A stretch of DNA of 64,000 nucleotides from Ohtaekwangia koreensis (GTDB lineage: Bacteria > Bacteroidota > Bacteroidia > Cytophagales > Cyclobacteriaceae): contig NZ_FUZU01000001.1 in the NCBI RefSeq assembly GCF_900167975.1, positions 654,580 through 718,579 on the forward strand, written 5' to 3'. Positions within the stretch are counted from its first letter, which is position 1; each line of letters begins with the position of its first letter. Below, piece by piece: positions 44,001 through 52,563 of the stretch. The position numbers were made by a program, and so were the translations under genes. The notes under the pieces were generated by a model, which worked only from the letters and a program-made list of their open reading frames with translations, had not been told where the DNA came from and made no database searches.

Positions 44001-44720
44001 ATGGTTGTTCCCTACAAAGAAGAAAAATCAGGTAAGAAAGAGCAGGTGGCTAAAATGTTTGATAACATTAGCCATCGTTACGATTTCTTAAATCACTTTC
44101 TGAGCCTTGGTATCGATAAAGGCTGGCGAAAAAAAGCAATTCAGTATTTAAAGCCTTTTCAACCCAAGCAACTCCTAGATGTTGCTACGGGCACAGGCGA
44201 TTTTGCCATTCAGGCACTCGCGCTCAATCCTGAAAAGATCATTGGCATTGATATTTCGGCAGGCATGCTGGAAGTAGGCAAACGAAAAATCGTGGACCGG
44301 CATGTATCGGATCGCATCGAATTGATGCTCGGAGATTCTGAAAACCTTCCGTTCGAGGATGGCAGATTTGATGCCGTGACGGTTGCTTTTGGCGTTCGTA
44401 ACTTCGAAAATCTGGAACGTGGTCTCCGTGAAATTAACCGCGTGTTAAAGCCGAATGGACAACTGGTGGTGCTGGAATTCTCCAAACCTCAAAAATTTCC
44501 TTTCCGGCAGGTATATAATTTTTATTTTAAATTCGTTTTGCCTAAGATCGGTAGAGCAATATCAAGCGATAAAGCTGCCTATACGTATCTTCCTGAATCT
44601 GTAGAGGCTTTTCCGGATGGTGAAAAATTTCTTCACATCCTTAATATTGTCGGATTTAAACATGCGAAATGCAGAACACTCACATTTGGAATAAGCTCTA
44701 TATACACCGGTACAAAGTAA
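44001..44720 (+). CDS. ubiE: Demethylmenaquinone methyltransferase
   Basis: This 239-residue SAM-dependent methyltransferase performs the last step of menaquinone synthesis (also called menG). Motifs LLDVATGTGDFAIQA (SAM site), DAVTVAFGVRNFENLERGL and REINRVLKPNGQLVVLEFSK are diagnostic. Menaquinone is the usual quinone in this phylum. The next gene, porT, starts within its last 52 bases, so the two are probably translationally coupled. Confidence 0.95.
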   Translation: MVVPYKEEKSGKKEQVAKMFDNISHRYDFLNHFLSLGIDKGWRKKAIQYLKPFQPKQLLDVATGTGDFAIQALALNPEKIIGIDISAGMLEVGKRKIVDRHVSDRIELMLGDSENLPFEDGRFDAVTVAFGVRNFENLERGLREINRVLKPNGQLVVLEFSKPQKFPFRQVYNFYFKFVLPKIGRAISSDKAAYTYLPESVEAFPDGEKFLHILNIVGFKHAKCRTLTFGISSIYTGTK

Positions 44721-45409
44721 TCTTTGTACTAAGTTTACTGATATGTGCTACAACTGGCTATGGACAGAAAACCCGTTGGGTTCAAAAGAATAACCCCAAC
44801 TACGATGACAAGAAGTTAACCTATGGTTTCCTCATCGGACTCCACTCATCCACCTATCAATTAAAGTATTCGGATAGTTTTGTGACACCTGATTTCGATA
44901 CGGTGCATTCAGTTGTTCCGGCTTGGTCAGCAGGATTCTCATTGGGTTTTATTGTGAATTATAGACTGGATGATCAACTCGACATCCGCCTGACACCCAA
45001 GGTTGGTTTCTATGAGCACAGATTAAGCTATATCTATACAGATGATACACCCCGGGAAGATATTTTGGTAGAAAGCACGATGGTGGAATTGCCGATCCTG
45101 TTAAAGTATAAATCGCAGCGAAGAGGTAACATCCGGATGTATATGATTGGTGGTGTAGTGCCGTCAATTGAAGCATCAGGTAAAAAGAAAACAGAAGAGC
45201 GTCAGATCGGCATCAACAGTAGCAACCTTAGTATCGATGCTGGTTTTGGGTTCGATCTTTACTATCCGCTTTTTAAATTCTCTCCTGAAATACGATTTTC
45301 CCGTGGGCTCGTAAATCTTTTAAACGATAATGGCACTACCGATAAATATGGAGCTCCATTAAAGCGGATTAATACGAACACCATTACACTGTATTTCCTT
45401 TTTCAATAA
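44669..45409 (+). CDS. porT: PorT-family outer-membrane protein (type IX secretion)
   Basis: This 246-residue beta-barrel protein has a signal-like N-terminus (YKVIFVLSLLICATTGYGQ) and strands LTYGFLIGLHSSTYQLKYSD and AGFSLGFIVNYRLDDQLDIRL, which are PorT-like. PorT is an accessory barrel of the type IX secretion system. The position directly behind ubiE is a known conserved neighbourhood in the phylum. The start lies 52 bases inside ubiE in another frame, and the end overlaps the next start by one base (TAATG). Confidence 0.85.
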   Translation: MQNTHIWNKLYIHRYKVIFVLSLLICATTGYGQKTRWVQKNNPNYDDKKLTYGFLIGLHSSTYQLKYSDSFVTPDFDTVHSVVPAWSAGFSLGFIVNYRLDDQLDIRLTPKVGFYEHRLSYIYTDDTPREDILVESTMVELPILLKYKSQRRGNIRMYMIGGVVPSIEASGKKKTEERQIGINSSNLSIDAGFGFDLYYPLFKFSPEIRFSRGLVNLLNDNGTTDKYGAPLKRINTNTITLYFLFQ

Positions 45410-46167
45410 TGATGACGAAACGAATTGCTTTGATTACCGGTGCAACCTCTGGGATCGGTGAGGCTACGGCACGGCTACTGGCAGGTAATAACTTTAAACT
45501 TATACTCTGTGGCAGAAGAGAAGACCGGCTGCAAAGCCTAAAGCGTGAGCTTGAAGCATCAACAGAAGTAACGACTCTATCCTTTGATGTTCGTGATCAG
45601 CAAGCTATAGCAACAGCAGTAGCATCATTACCTGCAGCCTGGAAAGCAATTGATATACTTGTAAACAATGCTGGTAACGCCCATGGTTTAGATCCGATTC
45701 AAAACGGAAGTGTTGATGATTGGGATGCCATGATTGATATAAATGTGAAGGGACTTTTATATGTATCCAAGGCGGTGATTCCGGTGATGACAGAGCGAAA
45801 ATCAGGACACATTATAAACCTGGGATCGATTGCCGGTAAAGAAGTATACCCGAACGGAAATGTATACTGTGCCAGTAAATTTGCTGTTGATGCACTAACA
45901 CGCGGCATGCGGATCGATCTGAATCCCTTCGATATAAAAGTAACGTCAATTAATCCTGGATTAGTTGAAACCGAATTTTCACTTGTACGATTTAAAGGTG
46001 ACAAGGAACGGGCTGATTTGACTTACAAAGGTATGACGCCGCTCTCGGGTAAAGACATTGCCGATATAATTCTATATGTATTGCAAGCACCAGCTCATGT
46101 TCAGCTTGCGGACATCACCGTGTTGCCTTCCGCGCAAGCAAGCAGTACGGTTGTGAAGAGAAGCTAG
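45409..46167 (+). CDS. SDR-family oxidoreductase (YdfG-like)
   Basis: This 252-residue classical short-chain dehydrogenase has the cofactor motif ITGATSGIGEATARLL, NNAGNAHGLDP, the active-site Ser in LGSIAGKEVYPNG and the YxxxK in VYCASKFAVDAL. Relatives such as YdfG use NADP+ to oxidise 3-hydroxy acids (serine, allo-threonine, 3-hydroxypropionate). The substrate is not certain. It completes the ubiE-porT-SDR chain and overlaps the end of the convergent hydrolase by four bases. Confidence 0.92.
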   Translation: MMTKRIALITGATSGIGEATARLLAGNNFKLILCGRREDRLQSLKRELEASTEVTTLSFDVRDQQAIATAVASLPAAWKAIDILVNNAGNAHGLDPIQNGSVDDWDAMIDINVKGLLYVSKAVIPVMTERKSGHIINLGSIAGKEVYPNGNVYCASKFAVDALTRGMRIDLNPFDIKVTSINPGLVETEFSLVRFKGDKERADLTYKGMTPLSGKDIADIILYVLQAPAHVQLADITVLPSAQASSTVVKRS

Positions 46168-46820
46168 GTAAACTTCAAAAGTGTTTTTGAATCTATATCG
46201 TGCTTACCTTCGAATTCAACCAGAGTAGGCTCGATACCCAGTGTAGAAGATACAGATTTCATTTCAGCGAAACGGCTATCGTTTATAAATGGGTCAGATT
46301 TACCATATACCAGGAAAGTATCTTTACCTTTTAGCGTACTGTGTCCCTTCTCGAAGTTCGTATCCGGAGGGAAAACTCCGGCCCAAAGTATCAAACGCTG
46401 AAAATTTATTTTTCCATCCGTAACCCAGCGTGATGCAGTTGCGCATCCTTGAGAGAAACCGAGTATAGTAACGGGTATAGTATTAGTATTACCAATCTCG
46501 CGATGATATAGTATATTCAGATACTCCACATAATTTTCAATGTCCATTATCCGATTCTCTTTCGTCATCCATGTAGCACCAACACGATTATTGCCAGACT
46601 GCATTCGCGATGTTACGTCTTCAAGGTAAAAACGTGAAAGTCCCTCGGGAGCAATGATACAGATCTGATGCTCTTCCAGTATTTTAAACTTTTGAATAAA
46701 GTATTGGGCAAGCTGTCCATATCCATGAAGTACGATCCAGATTTGTTGTGTATCAGGAGTGATGCTTCCGATTTTATAGTAGCGTGCACGGCAATTGAAA
46801 GACAGTTCTTGTTGTTCCAT
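46164..46820 (-). CDS. Alpha/beta hydrolase (phospholipase/carboxylesterase type)
   Basis: This 218-residue cytoplasmic hydrolase has the nucleophile elbow ILGFSQGCATASRW, an oxyanion region around WIVLHGYGQLAQYF, and a candidate catalytic His in EGKHDID near the C-terminus. It is compact, like small carboxylesterases. Substrate is unknown. It is separated from the next minus-strand gene by a terminator at 46836-46868, so it has its own promoter. Confidence 0.8.
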   Translation of the reverse strand: MEQQELSFNCRARYYKIGSITPDTQQIWIVLHGYGQLAQYFIQKFKILEEHQICIIAPEGLSRFYLEDVTSRMQSGNNRVGATWMTKENRIMDIENYVEYLNILYHREIGNTNTIPVTILGFSQGCATASRWVTDGKINFQRLILWAGVFPPDTNFEKGHSTLKGKDTFLVYGKSDPFINDSRFAEMKSVSSTLGIEPTLVEFEGKHDIDSKTLLKFT

Positions 46821-46835
46821 ACAGGAAAGGTATAA

Positions 46836-46868
46836 AATAAAAAAAGCCTTCCGGGGTAGGAAGGCTTT
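46836..46868 (-). terminator. Intrinsic terminator of the secreted-protein gene
   Basis: AAAGCCTTCC (46843-46852) and GGAAGGCTTT (46859-46868) form a perfect 10-bp stem with a 6-base loop; an A-run before it is a T-run on the minus strand. It follows the gene at 46891-47310 by 22 bases. Confidence 0.88.
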
Positions 46869-46890
46869 GGTATGTTATACAGAGATCTGA

Positions 46891-47310
46891 TTAGCGCTTG
46901 AATCCAAGAGCACTACCACCACAATAGGCAGTAGAACCATCAAAGGTATATTGGATGTAATAGATACCCGTTGTGTTGCAAGGGTATGCTATAGCAGAGA
47001 TAAACTGTCCGTTTACTTTGCTGGTAGCAACTTTATTACGGTTAGAATCAAAGAGGCTTACCACGATACCATCCGTAGGTTCTTTCGCAGCACAGATGTT
47101 GATCATGTATTGAGTTCCTTTGGTGAACACATAAGAATACTCAACAAAGTCTTTTCCTCCTTTTTCAATTTTATAGCTCTTTAAGAAATTGAAGCCAGTT
47201 GCTAATTTAGGAATGCAGAGGTTGCTCATGGCTTCAGAGTTGCACTGACCGATAACCTCTAATGTGCTTAGAACGCAAACGGTAAGAACAATTAATATTA
47301 ATTTTTTCAT
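46891..47310 (-). CDS. Small secreted protein of unknown function
   Basis: This 139-residue protein has a signal peptide (residues 1-21, ending EVIGQ) and a mature part with six or so Cys residues (CNSEAMSNLCIPKL, INICAAKE, AYPCNTTGIYYIQY, TAYCGGSALGF). The beta-rich layout suggests a small sandwich stabilised by disulfides, perhaps carbohydrate- or lipid-binding. No family is recognised. It follows the lipoprotein gene by 24 bp and precedes a terminator, so it is the last gene of the long minus-strand block. Confidence 0.6.
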   Translation of the reverse strand: MKKLILIVLTVCVLSTLEVIGQCNSEAMSNLCIPKLATGFNFLKSYKIEKGGKDFVEYSYVFTKGTQYMINICAAKEPTDGIVVSLFDSNRNKVATSKVNGQFISAIAYPCNTTGIYYIQYTFDGSTAYCGGSALGFKR

Positions 47311-47334
47311 AGGGCAAAATAAATTATACTTGGC

Positions 47335-48234
47335 TTATGCTATTATTTTGTTTCTGATAGAAGACGTTGCTGCGCTGATATTGGCGATATCCTCGGGTGT
47401 AATTTCAATGGTACTGGTACTGTTATCCTTAATTACCATTACACCGTCAACAACTTCGAAAGTAGATTCTTTATAGGTATATGTAATCTTTACTTTATCA
47501 TATATCTTCTTCAACTCTTCCATGTCTTTCAACAATGATGCCATATTCTGATCTGATTCTTTATAGAAAGAAAGAAGCAGCATGATGTTTTCAAGAATGA
47601 TTTTTTGCTCGCCTATAGTTTCTTTTAATTGAGCGTTATCAGGATTAGCAGCAGCTACACCACACGTAATGTGAAGAGCTTCCAACCATCCACCAGTCAG
47701 GAACAACACACTTAAATTTGCACGATCCTGAGTTTGCAGGTAGTGATTGATTGTGTTGAAGTTCTGTGTAGTGATCAATAAAAGTGAATCGAGATTTTTA
47801 CTATTCGTAGCTAACCGTCCGATCGTTTCAATATCGAAGAACTGACCGATGCTTAATCCATTTGCCAACTCTTTAATAGAGGCCATGTATTTAACACCGT
47901 CTTGATTCTGCTCGTATATATTCGTGTAGCCAAGATCAGTACCATAAATTCCAAGGTTCAACGCCTTTTTATAGTTGCTGTTATACTTGGATGTATTGTC
48001 CGCTGAGTTAAGAAAGCTCGCATTGTATTTCTTGCCAGACTCTTTCAGTAAAACTGAAATTTCCAATGGACTTGGTATTTGCTGGAGGATGTCACCAATA
48101 ACCTCAGAAGAGATGGTCGGTCCATCAGTAGCAGCAGTATCCAATGTATCAGCAAAAATAGGGTCGTCCGTTTTTTTACCGGATCCGCAGGCGGTAAAAA
48201 GTGCCAGGATCAGCCCGATAATTAGTATTCTCAT
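47335..48234 (-). CDS. Lipoprotein of unknown function
   Basis: This 299-residue lipoprotein has lipobox LFTACGSGKK (Cys16). The residue after the Cys is Gly, without an acidic run, so it probably remains in the periplasm. The rest is largely helical (SVLLKESGKKYNASFLN, QDRANLSVLFLTGGWLEALH, LEELKKIYDKVK-like segments). It may be associated with the ABC transporter gene 68 bp upstream. No family was recognised. Confidence 0.6.
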   Translation of the reverse strand: MRILIIGLILALFTACGSGKKTDDPIFADTLDTAATDGPTISSEVIGDILQQIPSPLEISVLLKESGKKYNASFLNSADNTSKYNSNYKKALNLGIYGTDLGYTNIYEQNQDGVKYMASIKELANGLSIGQFFDIETIGRLATNSKNLDSLLLITTQNFNTINHYLQTQDRANLSVLFLTGGWLEALHITCGVAAANPDNAQLKETIGEQKIILENIMLLLSFYKESDQNMASLLKDMEELKKIYDKVKITYTYKESTFEVVDGVMVIKDNSTSTIEITPEDIANISAATSSIRNKIIA

Positions 48235-48302
48235 AGATATAAAATTATACAGTTACAAAGTTAAAAATTAAGCATTCCCTGCCAAAAAGTTACGTTGTTG
48301 CT

Positions 48303-51300
48303 TTAATTCTTTTTCTTGGCAGATCCTTTAGATTTCCCAGGGATCCCGTCAAATGAATTGATCAGCTTGCGTAATAATTCGAAGTATAAAGTGATGTACA
48401 GGCCTATCGTCATAAACCAGATCACCAGTATATCGAATGTATAGGTACCAATTGATAATCCGAATACCTTCTTTACGGGAGCAAAAAATGGAGTACGATA
48501 ATTGAGTATTCCTTCTGCTTTTGGTTCAATAAAAACCGGATTAATTTGTTGGATCAACTCACCATTATATTCAATGATGCGCTCTTTTTCGTTCACATTC
48601 TTCACAAGGTCGGCCAGACTCTCGTTGTAGTAATTATCCTTTAGCGTATTCAGGTTGTTACCTTCTTTCTCAATTTTAGCGAAGGAAGCCTCACGCAAGG
48701 CCACTGCTTTATTATAGGTGCCCTGATAGAATTTCTTATACGCCGCAAAAAAGTCTTCGAGCTTTTTATTAAAGGTTGGTGTGAAATCTTTCAGTGTCCA
48801 CGGAGTTGCAAGTTCTTTTTCAATTCCTTTTTTAAAGAAGTCGTCTTGGAGTGTAGACTGAATGACATACAGATCTTTCTGCAGAATCTGTTTTATAGAA
48901 TCACTTTTCTCATTGATATTATCTGCTATAAATCGGCGTTTCTTCTCCATCTCATCTACGAGGAATGAAGAGTGAAAATCAGACTGCGCTTCAAGTCTGT
49001 CGAAATTATAGAAAGGCTCTTCGTATGAATTGTTCTTAAACTGATATACTGCCATCGCCTCATACGCCCAGCGCGATGCCATCATGTCGGCTACCACCGG
49101 AACTTTACCTTTGGTACTGATAAGATCGTTAAGCTTATCGAAGTTAAAGAGTAATCCGCTTAAGATCATTTGTGGAATCAGCAACAGTGGAATCATTACA
49201 TATACCGTTACAGCTGAATTGAACGCAGATGAAATGTTTAGTCCCAATACACTGGCAAAGCAAGATGTTGTAAATAACACAAGCCAGAAGGGAAGTAGCA
49301 TACTCCATTCAATCTCCAGGATCAGATTGCCAATCAATACAAATGTAAACGTCTGTATAGCAGAGAGTGTAAAAAGTATAGTGAGTTTAGACATCAGGTA
49401 ACTACTCCAACTCAAATTCAGGAATGATTCCCTCCGAAGTATTTTACGGTCGCGAATGATCTCTTCCGCACTAACTGTTAGCCCCATGAATAAGGCTACA
49501 ATAATGCTCATGAGCATAAAGGCCGGTATATTTTCGTTGAAGCGGAAAATATACTCTTTGCCGCCCGGAGCGCTTTTATACTTAATGATGAATGCCAGGA
49601 TAAGCGCCAGTAACGGAGCCTCTAACAGGTTGATCAGCAAGTATTGTTTATTGCTGAGTTTAGCCAATGTATCGCGCGTAGCGAAGATCACCGTTTGTTT
49701 GATCTTGCTGGGAAGTGTGAGGGAGTGAGGAGGTTCCTCTTTTATATCCTCAACCTTTGTTATTTTGAAACGCTCCGTATATAGATCGTACCATTGTGGT
49801 GGTGATATCTTTCGCTTGTTCGTTGGCTGTCCGTATTCATCCACCACCTTGGCTTCAATGATGTTGAAGATCTGTTCGGGATTAACATTACCACACGTTT
49901 CACACTGACCACGGCTACTATCTACCTGGTGCGTGGATTTCTTGAAGTATGTTACGGCTTCAACCGGAGGGCCATAATAAGCAGGATATCCACCGGTGTC
50001 CATGATCACCATTTTGTCGAACATCTTGTATATATCCGATGATGGCTGGTGAATAACCACAAAGATCAGCTTACCCTTTAGTGACAATTCTTTCAATAAG
50101 TCAATTACGTTTTCGGAGTCACGTGAGGAAAGACCGGAAGTAGGTTCATCAAGGAAGAGAATGGCGGGTTCACGAATTAACTCCAACGCTATATTCAGAC
50201 GCTTACGCTGACCACCACTGATGGTTTTATCTAACGGATTGCCTACACGAAGATCTTTGCGCTGATCAAGGCCGAGGTTTTCCAGCACTTCCATTACACG
50301 CTTGTGTAGCTGGTCTTCGGTAAAGTGAGCAAAGCAAAGCTTCGCGTTATAGTATAAGTTTTCATATACGGTGAGTTCCTCGATCAGAAGATCATCCTGA
50401 GATACATACCCTATAACTCCGTGTATTCTGTCTTTTTCTGTGTTGATATCAAAGCCATTGATTAGTATCTGGCCTTTGGTAGGCTCTACTAATCCGGCCA
50501 TAACATTTAGTAGTGTAGTTTTACCGGCACCACTCGCACCCATTATACCGATAAGTTTTCCGGGGCCTTCTGCAATTAATACATTTCGTAAACCTATAGC
50601 GCCATTTGGAAACTTCAGTTCATCGATGATAGCATTGAATGAGAGTTTAGTTGTTTTTAACTCTTCATTGTAGTTGGCAACCAGATCGCTATAGTATAGC
50701 GCATCACCGGCTTGTGTTTTGATCGTGCTTCCATGCGAGAAGAGATATACTCTGTTGGGTTGCATGGTAAAGCCGTTCAGTATATTGAGCTCATCACCGT
50801 TATATTTGGTGAAGTACATTTCAACACTGCGTACACGCATAAAAGCCAGGTTACCCTGTATATGGCCGTGTACATGTTTATATAGTTTGCCTTCTTCCGC
50901 TTTTTGATTTGAGTTGAGCAGAAGAATATCCGCGAAGTCTAATGATAAAGTGTCGTTGGAGCGAACGAAGCTCTCAATGAGATTATATTCGTCCTGGATA
51001 ATATTAAAAACGGTAGAGACCGTGTTGATGATCTCCATACGCTGCGGACTGAAGTTTTTATCTGTACTTACCAGTTCGAGCAGCTTTATTAATACAACAA
51101 CTTTTTGTTTTTGTGTAAGCGTTTTGTTGATCTTCTTACAGATACCGAGTGTCTTAACGGAGTCTTTTACAGAGGTAAGTTTCTTTTTGCCATCCTCCTC
51201 GTCATCTGCTTTTCCGTAGCCGGAGAATTGATCATACAGATCCAAATATTCCTTGACGGAATCTTGGTCAAGTTCTGTTTGAAAAAAGTTAATGACGTAC

Positions 51301-51386
51301 TGTCGTTCGCGTTCAGTAACTCCGCCATCCTGTTTCGTGATAATTGCAAAAAGTTGTGTGAGGGCTTTGAGTATTTCTTCACTCAT
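48303..51386 (-). CDS. Very large ABCG-type ABC transporter with TerB-like N-terminal domain
   Basis: This 1027-residue protein begins with a TerB-like helical domain (about 1-150) and a region resembling an FHA-like beta domain (about 150-250, containing QPNRVYLFSHGSTIKTQAGD). The ABC ATPase (about 255-500) has Walker A GIMGASGAGKTTLLN, Q-loop YVSQDDLL, signature TISGGQRKRLNIALEL and Walker B AILFLDEPTSGLSSRD. An ABC2-type permease part (about 590-1010) has six or so helices, including LLEAPLLALILAFIIKY. A large soluble loop of about 200 residues sits between helices five and six. Related half-transporters export lipids or glycans; the substrate here is unknown. The stretch after the ATPase holds a Cys pair (GQCETCGN). 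Confidence 0.75.
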   Translation of the reverse strand: MSEEILKALTQLFAIITKQDGGVTERERQYVINFFQTELDQDSVKEYLDLYDQFSGYGKADDEEDGKKKLTSVKDSVKTLGICKKINKTLTQKQKVVVLIKLLELVSTDKNFSPQRMEIINTVSTVFNIIQDEYNLIESFVRSNDTLSLDFADILLLNSNQKAEEGKLYKHVHGHIQGNLAFMRVRSVEMYFTKYNGDELNILNGFTMQPNRVYLFSHGSTIKTQAGDALYYSDLVANYNEELKTTKLSFNAIIDELKFPNGAIGLRNVLIAEGPGKLIGIMGASGAGKTTLLNVMAGLVEPTKGQILINGFDINTEKDRIHGVIGYVSQDDLLIEELTVYENLYYNAKLCFAHFTEDQLHKRVMEVLENLGLDQRKDLRVGNPLDKTISGGQRKRLNIALELIREPAILFLDEPTSGLSSRDSENVIDLLKELSLKGKLIFVVIHQPSSDIYKMFDKMVIMDTGGYPAYYGPPVEAVTYFKKSTHQVDSSRGQCETCGNVNPEQIFNIIEAKVVDEYGQPTNKRKISPPQWYDLYTERFKITKVEDIKEEPPHSLTLPSKIKQTVIFATRDTLAKLSNKQYLLINLLEAPLLALILAFIIKYKSAPGGKEYIFRFNENIPAFMLMSIIVALFMGLTVSAEEIIRDRKILRRESFLNLSWSSYLMSKLTILFTLSAIQTFTFVLIGNLILEIEWSMLLPFWLVLFTTSCFASVLGLNISSAFNSAVTVYVMIPLLLIPQMILSGLLFNFDKLNDLISTKGKVPVVADMMASRWAYEAMAVYQFKNNSYEEPFYNFDRLEAQSDFHSSFLVDEMEKKRRFIADNINEKSDSIKQILQKDLYVIQSTLQDDFFKKGIEKELATPWTLKDFTPTFNKKLEDFFAAYKKFYQGTYNKAVALREASFAKIEKEGNNLNTLKDNYYNESLADLVKNVNEKERIIEYNGELIQQINPVFIEPKAEGILNYRTPFFAPVKKVFGLSIGTYTFDILVIWFMTIGLYITLYFELLRKLINSFDGIPGKSKGSAKKKN

Positions 51387-51515
51387 AGGTTAGATATAGC
51401 AATTTTATAAAGGTATAAAAAAATATCGGTTACCAGTCATTCTGAACACCACTTGCCGGGTCCTTTTAGTGACTGATAACCGATTAGTTATTAGGAGGTT
51501 ATCCCCTTAATGTAA

Positions 51516-51878
51516 TCAGTACGTCTTAAACTCAAACGGTATCTCTACCAGTTCTGAAAACTCTTGCCCGGCCTCTTCCATATCTTCATCATCCTCGTGG
51601 AAATACCACAGGATTTTCATGCTCTTAATGTCTTCGAGCGCAGACAATACATCCAGGATAAGCTTGGATGATGCTGTGTTAAAATACTCGAGTTTGAAAA
51701 CAAACTCCGTTGAAGGATTGGCATCGGCACTATACTTCTCAATCCATTCTAATACTGGGCGGTAAAACTCAGCAGAGTCTTCAGGCAATGAGCGACCGGA
51801 GATTTCAAAGATTCCGTTTTTCTTATCGAGGATTATTTTCGGGGTGTCTTCTGTTCCTTCCAGATTCAAAATTTCCAT
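51516..51878 (-). CDS. SiaC-like regulatory phosphoprotein (DUF1987)
   Basis: This 120-residue STAS-like protein belongs to the DUF1987/SiaC family. The phosphorylation region LEYFNTASSK places Thr68 at the position of the site reported for Pseudomonas SiaC. It probably switches partners depending on phosphorylation by the SiaB-like kinase (gene just upstream) and dephosphorylation by the SpoIIE protein. In Pseudomonas the partner is the diguanylate cyclase SiaD; no GGDEF protein is seen here. It is 32 bp from the kinase gene. Confidence 0.85.
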   Translation of the reverse strand: MEILNLEGTEDTPKIILDKKNGIFEISGRSLPEDSAEFYRPVLEWIEKYSADANPSTEFVFKLEYFNTASSKLILDVLSALEDIKSMKILWYFHEDDEDMEEAGQEFSELVEIPFEFKTY

Positions 51879-51910
51879 GGTATAAAGCTATTTATATTAT
51901 TCTAAATCAA

Positions 51911-52459
51911 TTATTCGTTATCTCTAGGCACATTCACTTTCAAGCAAAAGAAGCAGTACTCAGTGTTCATCTCAGGGAATTCAAATTCCAATTTTTCGCC
52001 TGATTTTCTGGCCATATCAACAAAGCCTAGTCCCGCACCACCTTTATCAGAGATTGTTGTATTCTTAATGATCTCTTTGTAAAGATCCTTCAAACCATCT
52101 TTGTCAAGGCTATTGATACGGTCCAATGCGTCCTTCAACTTGCTAACATTCTCCTTACGGATCGGGTTGCCGGTCATGATACAGTAACGATTGGATTCCT
52201 TGCCGATCAGAAAGATCGCTGCATGGCTTCTTATCTGTCCGTCTACCAATTCATCGCTATGCTTCACAATATTCTGGAGCGCCTCAACCATCACATTGAA
52301 TACCTTGCGCTTGATGCTGGACTCCTCTCCGGAAGAATCAAGGTTTCGCTCGGCCATGGACAGTATAGATTTGGTGCTCTCCTGGGTAAAATCACCCTGA
52401 AACACCAGAATCAGTTTCTGCGACATCATGGTGCGGTGCAGGTCATAAATAAAATTCAT
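51911..52459 (-). CDS. SiaB-like protein kinase (DUF6272)
   Basis: This 182-residue protein has an HATPase-type kinase fold. The N-box is VMVEALQNIVKHSD, with the ATP-lid region DKGGAGLGFVDMARKSGE. This is the SiaB family, which phosphorylates SiaC. The order SpoIIE phosphatase, SiaB, SiaC on the same strand matches siaA-siaB-siaC. The upstream neighbour's stop is 104 bp away. Confidence 0.85.
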   Translation of the reverse strand: MNFIYDLHRTMMSQKLILVFQGDFTQESTKSILSMAERNLDSSGEESSIKRKVFNVMVEALQNIVKHSDELVDGQIRSHAAIFLIGKESNRYCIMTGNPIRKENVSKLKDALDRINSLDKDGLKDLYKEIIKNTTISDKGGAGLGFVDMARKSGEKLEFEFPEMNTEYCFFCLKVNVPRDNE

Positions 52460-52563
52460 GCGTCAGAAGATTAGATTAAAATTGATTGAGATTCACTAAG
52501 TTATAATTTATTTTATTATTCACCCTTTACACCAAAAAGCGAAAGGTTAATTCTTTTACAGTT

